A stretch of DNA of 64,000 nt from Acidimicrobiales bacterium (GTDB lineage Bacteria > Actinomycetota > Acidimicrobiia > Acidimicrobiales > Aldehydirespiratoraceae), in the NCBI GenBank assembly GCA_041394245.1, contig JAWKIR010000003.1, forward strand, positions 682,001-746,000, written 5' to 3'. The position numbers and the translations under genes were made by a program. Positions 59,746-64,000 of the stretch are shown here, piece after piece. The notes beneath the pieces were generated by a model. It saw nothing but the letters and a program-made list of their open reading frames with translations, was not told the origin of the DNA and ran no database searches. Within the stretch, counting starts at the first letter, position 1. Each line of letters opens with the position of its first letter.

Positions 59746-61206
59746 ATGCGGACGAAGTACGGAAAGAGAGCACTGCTCAAGAGGGGAAAGCTCGGGGTCG
59801 CTGTTGGCGCCGGGACGCTCTTGTGGACGACGCTCTTCTTGATAGGACCGGCCGGAGCTCAGGAGGCTGAGGTCACGCTTGCCGACGTGGAGGCTGCCAA
59901 TGCCACCACGCAGGCGATCATGGACAACCTCTGGCTCGTGGTCGCCGGTGCGCTGGTGTTCTTGATGCAGGCGGGGTTCGGCTTCGTGGAAGCCGGTCTC
60001 ACCCGAGCCAAGAACATCGCCAACATCATGGCGAAGAACCTCGCTGACATGGCGATCGGCGCCACGGCGTTCTTCATCATCGGCTGGTCGATCGCCTACG
60101 GGACGAGCGACAGTCGCTTGTGGGGTGGTCTCAACGACTTCTTCTTCAAGGATTCGGGAGATCCGGCCGTTCTGTTCGACCTGTCGGCCGGGCTCACCCC
60201 GGCCACGAACTTCTTCTTCCAGGTGGTCTTCGCGGCCACGGCCAGCACCATCGTTTCCGGTGCAATGGCGGAACGGACGAAGTTCACGGGCTACCTGATC
60301 TTCTCGGCCTTCATGACCGGCCTCATCTACCCGGTCGTCGTGCACTGGACCTGGGGCACCGGCATGATCGCCCAGATCAACATCGGTGACCACGTCTACT
60401 CCGACTTCGCCGGCTCGACCATCGTCCACCTCACCGGTGGTGTGGCCGCCCTCGTCGGTGCCGCAATGCTCGGTCCACGCATCGGCAAGTACGGCCCCGA
60501 CGGCAAGCCGCAGGCGATCCCGGGTCACAACATCGCCTACGTGGTGATCGGCGTCTTCATCCTCTGGTTCGGTTGGTTCGGCTTCAACGCCGGTTCCGAG
60601 CTGGCGGCCGACGGCCTCCTGTCGTTCCTCGCCATGAACACGCTGATGGCGGCAGCGACCGGCACGCTGGGTGCAACCCTGGTGATCTGGCTGAAGACGG
60701 GTGTGGCCGACGTGGCCATGGCCGGCAACGGCGCACTGGCCGGCCTCGTGTCCATCACGGCGCCCGTCGGCACCGTCGAGCCCTGGGCCGCCCTGGTCAT
60801 CGGGTTCATCGGTGGCATCATCGTGGTCTTCGCGGTGCTGTTCTTCGACAAGATCCGCATCGACGATCCGGTCGGCGCCATCTCGGTGCACGGCGTCTGC
60901 GGCATCTGGGGCACGCTCTCCATCGGCCTCTTCGCCAAGTACGACGACGCCTTCCTCGGTGGCGGCGGCATCACCGAGAACTACGGTCTCTTCTACGGCG
61001 GTGGCATCGAGCAGCTGCTGGTGCAGGGCCTCATGGTCCTGATCGTGATCGCCTGGGTCGGCATCACGAGCTTCATCGTCTTCAAGGGCATCGACATGAC
61101 GCTCGGTCTGCGAGTCGACGCAGAGGAAGAGGTCATGGGCCTCGATGTCGCCGAGCACGGCACTGCCGGCTACGGCGTCGAGCAGCTCGGCGCCCACTCG
61201 GCCTGA
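59746..61206 (+). CDS. amt: Ammonium transporter (Amt family)
   Basis: The 486-residue membrane protein has an N-terminal signal-like stretch (LGVAVGAGTLLWTTLFLIG then GAQEAE) and about 11 helices. Amt blocks are visible: VFLMQAGFGFVEAGLTRAKN, WTWGTGMIAQ, DFAGSTIVHLTGG (pore His) and HGVCGIWGTLSIGLF (second pore His). It imports ammonium. AAGGAAGGG at 59729-59737 is a strong ribosome site before ATG 59746. The OmpR-type regulator is just upstream. No GlnK-type gene follows. Confidence 0.93.
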   Translation: MRTKYGKRALLKRGKLGVAVGAGTLLWTTLFLIGPAGAQEAEVTLADVEAANATTQAIMDNLWLVVAGALVFLMQAGFGFVEAGLTRAKNIANIMAKNLADMAIGATAFFIIGWSIAYGTSDSRLWGGLNDFFFKDSGDPAVLFDLSAGLTPATNFFFQVVFAATASTIVSGAMAERTKFTGYLIFSAFMTGLIYPVVVHWTWGTGMIAQINIGDHVYSDFAGSTIVHLTGGVAALVGAAMLGPRIGKYGPDGKPQAIPGHNIAYVVIGVFILWFGWFGFNAGSELAADGLLSFLAMNTLMAAATGTLGATLVIWLKTGVADVAMAGNGALAGLVSITAPVGTVEPWAALVIGFIGGIIVVFAVLFFDKIRIDDPVGAISVHGVCGIWGTLSIGLFAKYDDAFLGGGGITENYGLFYGGGIEQLLVQGLMVLIVIAWVGITSFIVFKGIDMTLGLRVDAEEEVMGLDVAEHGTAGYGVEQLGAHSA

Positions 61207-61227
61207 GTCTCCAACCCACCGAAGCGG

Positions 61228-61250
61228 CCCCGGGATCCCCCCTCCCGGGG
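61228..61250 (+). terminator. Terminator hairpin after amt
   Basis: 8-bp stem (61228-61235 with 61243-61250) then TCGTTT. The right arm is also the first unit of the tandem repeat. Confidence 0.6.
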
Positions 61251-61285
61251 TCGTTTCGCGTCCCGGGGTCGTTTCGCGTCCCGGG
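61243..61285. repeat. 18-bp tandem repeat (2.4 copies)
   Basis: TCCCGGGGTCGTTTCGCG at 61243-61260 and 61261-61278, then a partial unit TCCCGGG. Each extra copy could pair with the left hairpin arm, so copy number may change terminator strength. Confidence 0.75.
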
Positions 61286-61291
61286 CTGGGC

Positions 61292-61483
61292 TCAGATGCG
61301 GCGGACGCGGGCGATGTAGAGGATCGCGAGAACCACACCGAGCGGTGCGTAGAGGGCGGTGGTCACGGCCATCCCCAGGGTCCAGACCCGCTCGCGGTCC
61401 TTGAGTGCCAACACCACCCCGACCAGCACGATCGCGACCGAGACGATGAAGACGATGCCGTTGAACGCGCCCATGCCGAGCAT
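61292..61483 (-). CDS. Small two-helix membrane protein
   Basis: A 63-residue protein with two hydrophobic segments (GIVFIVSVAIVLVGVVLAL and VTTALYAPLGVVLAILYIA) joined by a charged KDRERVW loop. A GGAGG site lies 8 bases before ATG 61483, and it starts one base after the gpmA stop, so it is probably translated with it. Function unknown. Confidence 0.65.
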   Translation of the reverse strand: MLGMGAFNGIVFIVSVAIVLVGVVLALKDRERVWTLGMAVTTALYAPLGVVLAILYIARVRRI

Positions 61484-61484
61484 G

Positions 61485-62243
61485 TCAGTGACCTCCGGCC
61501 TGGGCGGCGACTTCAGCGGCGCCGGCGGCGGCCGCCGCCGGGTCGAGCGCCCGTTCGAGGGGGTGCTTCGACTCGACCGGACGCATGTCGCCGTCCAGTC
61601 GGTAGTGCAGCGGCATCCCGGTCGGGATGTTGAGTTCGGCGATCTCGTCGTCGGGGATGGAGTCGAGGTGCTTCACGAGCGCCCGCAGCGAGTTGCCGTG
61701 GGCGGCGACGAGCACGGTCCGGCCCACCCGCAGGTCGGGCACGATGCCGTCGAACCAGTAGGGCAGCATGCGCTCGACCACGTCGGCGAGGCATTCGGTC
61801 TTCGGCAGCAGCTCCGGAGGGAGCTCGGCGTAGGCGGCCGAGTGGTTGGGGTTGTACTCGTTGTCGTCACGGATCGCCGGTGGCGGGGTGTCGTAGCTGC
61901 GTCGCCAGATGTGGAGCTGCTCATCGCCGAACTTCTCGCGGGTCGCAGCCTTGTCGAGACCGGTCAGGTCGCCGTAGTGCCGCTCGTTGAGCCGCCAGCT
62001 CCGACGGACGGGGATCCAGCGACGGTCGCAGCCGGCGAGCATGAGTTCGGCGGTCTCGATCGCTCGCTGCTGCAGCGATGTGTGCACGACGTCGGGGAGC
62101 AGAGCCGCCTCGGTCAGCATCGGGCCGGCAGCACGGGCTTCGGCCCGCCCCTTCTCGATCAGCGGGCAGTCGTACCAACCGGTGAAGAGGTTGAGCTCGT
62201 TCCATTCGGAACGCCCATGGCGGACGAGAATCAGGTCGTACAT
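61485..62243 (-). CDS. gpmA: 2,3-bisphosphoglycerate-dependent phosphoglycerate mutase
   Basis: Glycolytic enzyme that converts 3- to 2-phosphoglycerate. The 252-residue protein has the phosphohistidine motif LVRHGRSEWNELNLFTGW, then RRSWRLNERHYGDLTG, and the second His in LVAAHGNSLRALVKHL. A Pro/Ala-rich extension of about 15 residues at the end is longer than usual. ATG 62243 is 7 bases from TAGCCT. The small membrane-protein gene follows. Confidence 0.95.
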   Translation of the reverse strand: MYDLILVRHGRSEWNELNLFTGWYDCPLIEKGRAEARAAGPMLTEAALLPDVVHTSLQQRAIETAELMLAGCDRRWIPVRRSWRLNERHYGDLTGLDKAATREKFGDEQLHIWRRSYDTPPPAIRDDNEYNPNHSAAYAELPPELLPKTECLADVVERMLPYWFDGIVPDLRVGRTVLVAAHGNSLRALVKHLDSIPDDEIAELNIPTGMPLHYRLDGDMRPVESKHPLERALDPAAAAAGAAEVAAQAGGH

Positions 62244-62250
62244 GGGCTGC

Positions 62251-62256
62251 AGGCTA
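62251..62256 (-). promoter_or_regulatory. Leaderless -10 box of gpmA
   Basis: TAGCCT on the minus strand, 7 bases from ATG 62243. The divergent SDR gene has TAGAAA at 62276-62281, 7 bases before its ATG, a weaker fit. Confidence 0.5.
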
Positions 62257-62288
62257 TCCGCCGACGCGTTCGGGCTAGAAAGGCGGCC

Positions 62289-63098
62289 ATGAAGAGCTTC
62301 ACCGACAAGGTCGTCGTCGTGACCGGCGCGGGCTCCGGCATGGGTCGGGCCTACGCGATCGAGTTCGAGAAGGAGGGGGCGAAGCTGTCGCTCTGCGACA
62401 TCGACCCGGTCGGTCTGCAGCAGACGGTCGATGCGCTGCGGCGATCGGGTGGCGATCGGGTGTTCTCCGCCGTCGTGGACGTGGCCGACGAGGACGCGAT
62501 GAACGACTTCGCCGATCGATCGAGGGCCGCGCTCGGCAACGCCCATGTGGTGATCAACAACGCGGGCATCGCCGGTTCGATGCTGCCCGGGGTCGAGACC
62601 TCGGTGAAGGACCTCGACCGCGTGTTCTCGGTCAACTTCTACGGTGTCGTTCACGGCACGCTCGCCTTCATGCCCCAGCTCCAGGTCAACCGCGAGGCCG
62701 CACTGGTCAACGTGTCGAGCATCTTCGGGATGATCGGTGTGCCCGGCAATGCCGACTATTGCGCGACCAAGTTCGCGGTTCGGGGCTACACCGAGTCGCT
62801 CATGGCGGAACTCGACGGGTCCCACATCCAGGTCCACCTGGTGCATCCGGGCGGTATCGCCACCAACATCGTGAAGGGCACGACCGCCGAGGCGGATGCG
62901 AAGGATCTGCTCACCACCCCGCCGAGCGAGATCGCGGTCAAGGTCATCGAGGCGATCCGGAAGAACCGTCGGCGGGTGGTGTTCGGCAACGCGGCTCGTC
63001 CGGCGCGCTTCGCGTCGAACTTCATGCCGTTGGGCGCGGTCGCCCGGATGCTGCGGAAGGGTGTCGAGCGGGGTCGGGGCCCGGGCGCGCCGAGCTGA
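62289..63098 (+). CDS. Short-chain dehydrogenase/reductase
   Basis: The 269-residue SDR has the nucleotide-binding VVVTGAGSGMGRAYAIEF, the NNAGIAG motif, catalytic Ser in LVNVSSIFGMIG, and YCATKFAVRGYTE with the active-site Tyr and Lys. The Asp in LCDIDP after strand 2 suggests NAD(H). The HPGGIATNIV region is typical of classical SDRs. Substrate unknown. It starts at ATG 62289, divergent from gpmA. Confidence 0.88.
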   Translation: MKSFTDKVVVVTGAGSGMGRAYAIEFEKEGAKLSLCDIDPVGLQQTVDALRRSGGDRVFSAVVDVADEDAMNDFADRSRAALGNAHVVINNAGIAGSMLPGVETSVKDLDRVFSVNFYGVVHGTLAFMPQLQVNREAALVNVSSIFGMIGVPGNADYCATKFAVRGYTESLMAELDGSHIQVHLVHPGGIATNIVKGTTAEADAKDLLTTPPSEIAVKVIEAIRKNRRRVVFGNAARPARFASNFMPLGAVARMLRKGVERGRGPGAPS

Positions 63099-63101
63099 CG
63101 C

Positions 63102-64000
63102 TCAGTCGTCGTCGTTCACGAAGCCGAGTCCGATGCCCCACCATCCGCCGATGCGGGCGTTGGTGGGATTGCGGAACAGCACTCCCGCCCACTCGAACGG
63201 CTCGGTCACGTCGTCGTCGAGGAGTTCGAGTTCGATCGTGGCATCGACCTGGCCGGGCTGGAACGTCACCACGCCGCTGCCGGGAGCGATGTCGGTCCCC
63301 AACTCGGCCCATCCCGGGGCCTGCACGGGAGGCGTGTGCCAGTCGACCCGGACCGTCTGATCCGACGGGTGCGACAGTCGGACGGGGATGGTGATCACGC
63401 CATCGCCCTCGGTCACCTCGGCGCTGCCGGGGATGACTGCCGGGGTGTCGGGCACCTCGCACGGTTCCAGCGGACCGAGAACGGGGTGGGAGAGGTCGGC
63501 CGGCGGTGAGGAGATCGGTGCGCCCAGCGGTTCGAAGGTCGCGGCGATCACCCAGATGAGGCCCAACCGGGGAGGTTGGGTTCCCTCGCAGATCCCGACC
63601 GGCCGGCCGTGGCTCGTGTTGCCCTCGACGGTCAGTTGGTCGAAGCCGTGGATCCAGCGGATCGGGCTCTCGTTGCCGGTGACGTCGAGAGTGTTGCCGA
63701 CGATCGACGTCCGGATGACCGGCTCGCCGAGCACGGTGGTGCGGTACTCCGTTCCCACGATGATGCCGTGGTGCGACGGGTCGCCCGACCTGATCGTGTT
63801 GCCCTCGATCGTCGTGCCGTCGTCCTCGACCCGGATGGGATACGTGACGTCGACGAACTCGTTGCCGACGATCGTGTTGTCGGCGGCGTAGTCGCGGGTG
63901 ACGCGCTGGAGGGGGCCCTCGAGGAAGGCGGGCTTGGTGCACTCCATCGGGAGGGTGTTCTCCGCCATGCGCTGACCGACCCACACGCCGTTGAGTCCGC
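63102..64000 (-). CDS. Secreted beta-helix protein with C-terminal Calx-beta-like domain (5' end missing)
   Basis: The frame is open to the window edge, so only about 299 C-terminal residues are seen. Residues from the first third read as right-handed beta-helix turns (NTIVGNEFVDVTYPIRVEDD, TIEGNTIRSG, SIVGNTLDVTGN, TVEGNTSHG). A later part (AEVTEGDGVITIPVRLSHPSD ... DATIELELLDDDVTEPFEWAGVLF) matches Calx-beta repeats that often bind calcium. Such proteins are secreted or surface-bound. GTG 63986 is in frame but is not the likely start, as the helix repeats continue beyond it. Convergent with the SDR gene, 3 bases apart. Confidence 0.7.
   Translation of the reverse strand, partial: GLNGVWVGQRMAENTLPMECTKPAFLEGPLQRVTRDYAADNTIVGNEFVDVTYPIRVEDDGTTIEGNTIRSGDPSHHGIIVGTEYRTTVLGEPVIRTSIVGNTLDVTGNESPIRWIHGFDQLTVEGNTSHGRPVGICEGTQPPRLGLIWVIAATFEPLGAPISSPPADLSHPVLGPLEPCEVPDTPAVIPGSAEVTEGDGVITIPVRLSHPSDQTVRVDWHTPPVQAPGWAELGTDIAPGSGVVTFQPGQVDATIELELLDDDVTEPFEWAGVLFRNPTNARIGGWWGIGLGFVNDDD

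Overview
The window looks like chromosomal DNA of a GC-rich actinobacterium, most likely class Acidimicrobiia. The evidence is indirect: a mycobacterial-style fhaA-fhaB-pstP-rodA-pbpA-pknB-trpG cluster, an acyl-CoA carboxylase beta subunit with a tiny epsilon-like partner, DivIVA-type coiled-coil proteins, Thr-rich lipoproteins and very many leaderless TAnnnT promoters. I see no phage, insertion sequence, CRISPR array, rRNA or plasmid function.

Layout. 1-5.2 kb: the end of a redoxin gene, then on the minus strand lspA, a cytochrome b and a molybdopterin oxidoreductase; an FMN reductase; a secreted protein with SLH-like repeats. 5.3-8.6 kb: tRNA-Ser, SRP RNA, dnaX (with an apparent one-base deletion inside its P-loop codons), ybaB and recR. 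8.6-20 kb: housekeeping and repair genes (DivIVA-like protein, methylmalonyl-CoA epimerase, an HrpB helicase fused to a VOC domain, 5'-3' exonuclease, HD hydrolase, RraA-like protein, DNA ligase, epoxide hydrolase, PNPOx-like protein, carotenoid oxygenase). 20-30.6 kb: a lipoprotein, a LOG protein, the acyl-CoA carboxylase pair, a ComB-like protein, prephenate dehydratase, a desaturase with a PaaX-family regulator, an MBL hydrolase and two small unknowns.

30.7-46.4 kb is the most accessory-looking part. It has a coiled-coil protein, a GGDEF-EAL sensor and a probable surface-glycan locus. That locus holds an acyltransferase fused to a GT-C-type membrane glycosyltransferase, a DUF2304 protein, a methyltransferase, a polysaccharide deacetylase, two more GT-C enzymes that share signature motifs with the fused one, and an MBL-fold protein. 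Next come two Thr-rich lipoproteins, one of them a SurE nucleotidase apparently sent outside the cell, and a GNAT-like protein. 46.4-56.6 kb: an alkylsulfatase-like MBL enzyme, tRNA-Leu, then the cell-wall growth and phospho-signalling operon. 56.7-64 kb: a membrane Fe-S reductase, a GlnR-like regulator beside an ammonium transporter, phosphoglycerate mutase, a short-chain dehydrogenase and the 3' part of a secreted beta-helix protein.

Two window-wide patterns stand out. First, about two dozen genes start 6 to 9 bases after a TAnnnT box, which predicts leaderless mRNAs. Second, four copies of a palindromic element with the core GGGGTCAGACACC sit at the 3' ends of genes, and in three of them an adjacent stop codon lies inside the element. 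A separate perfect 22-bp palindrome at 18519-18565 also holds the stop codons of both convergent neighbours.
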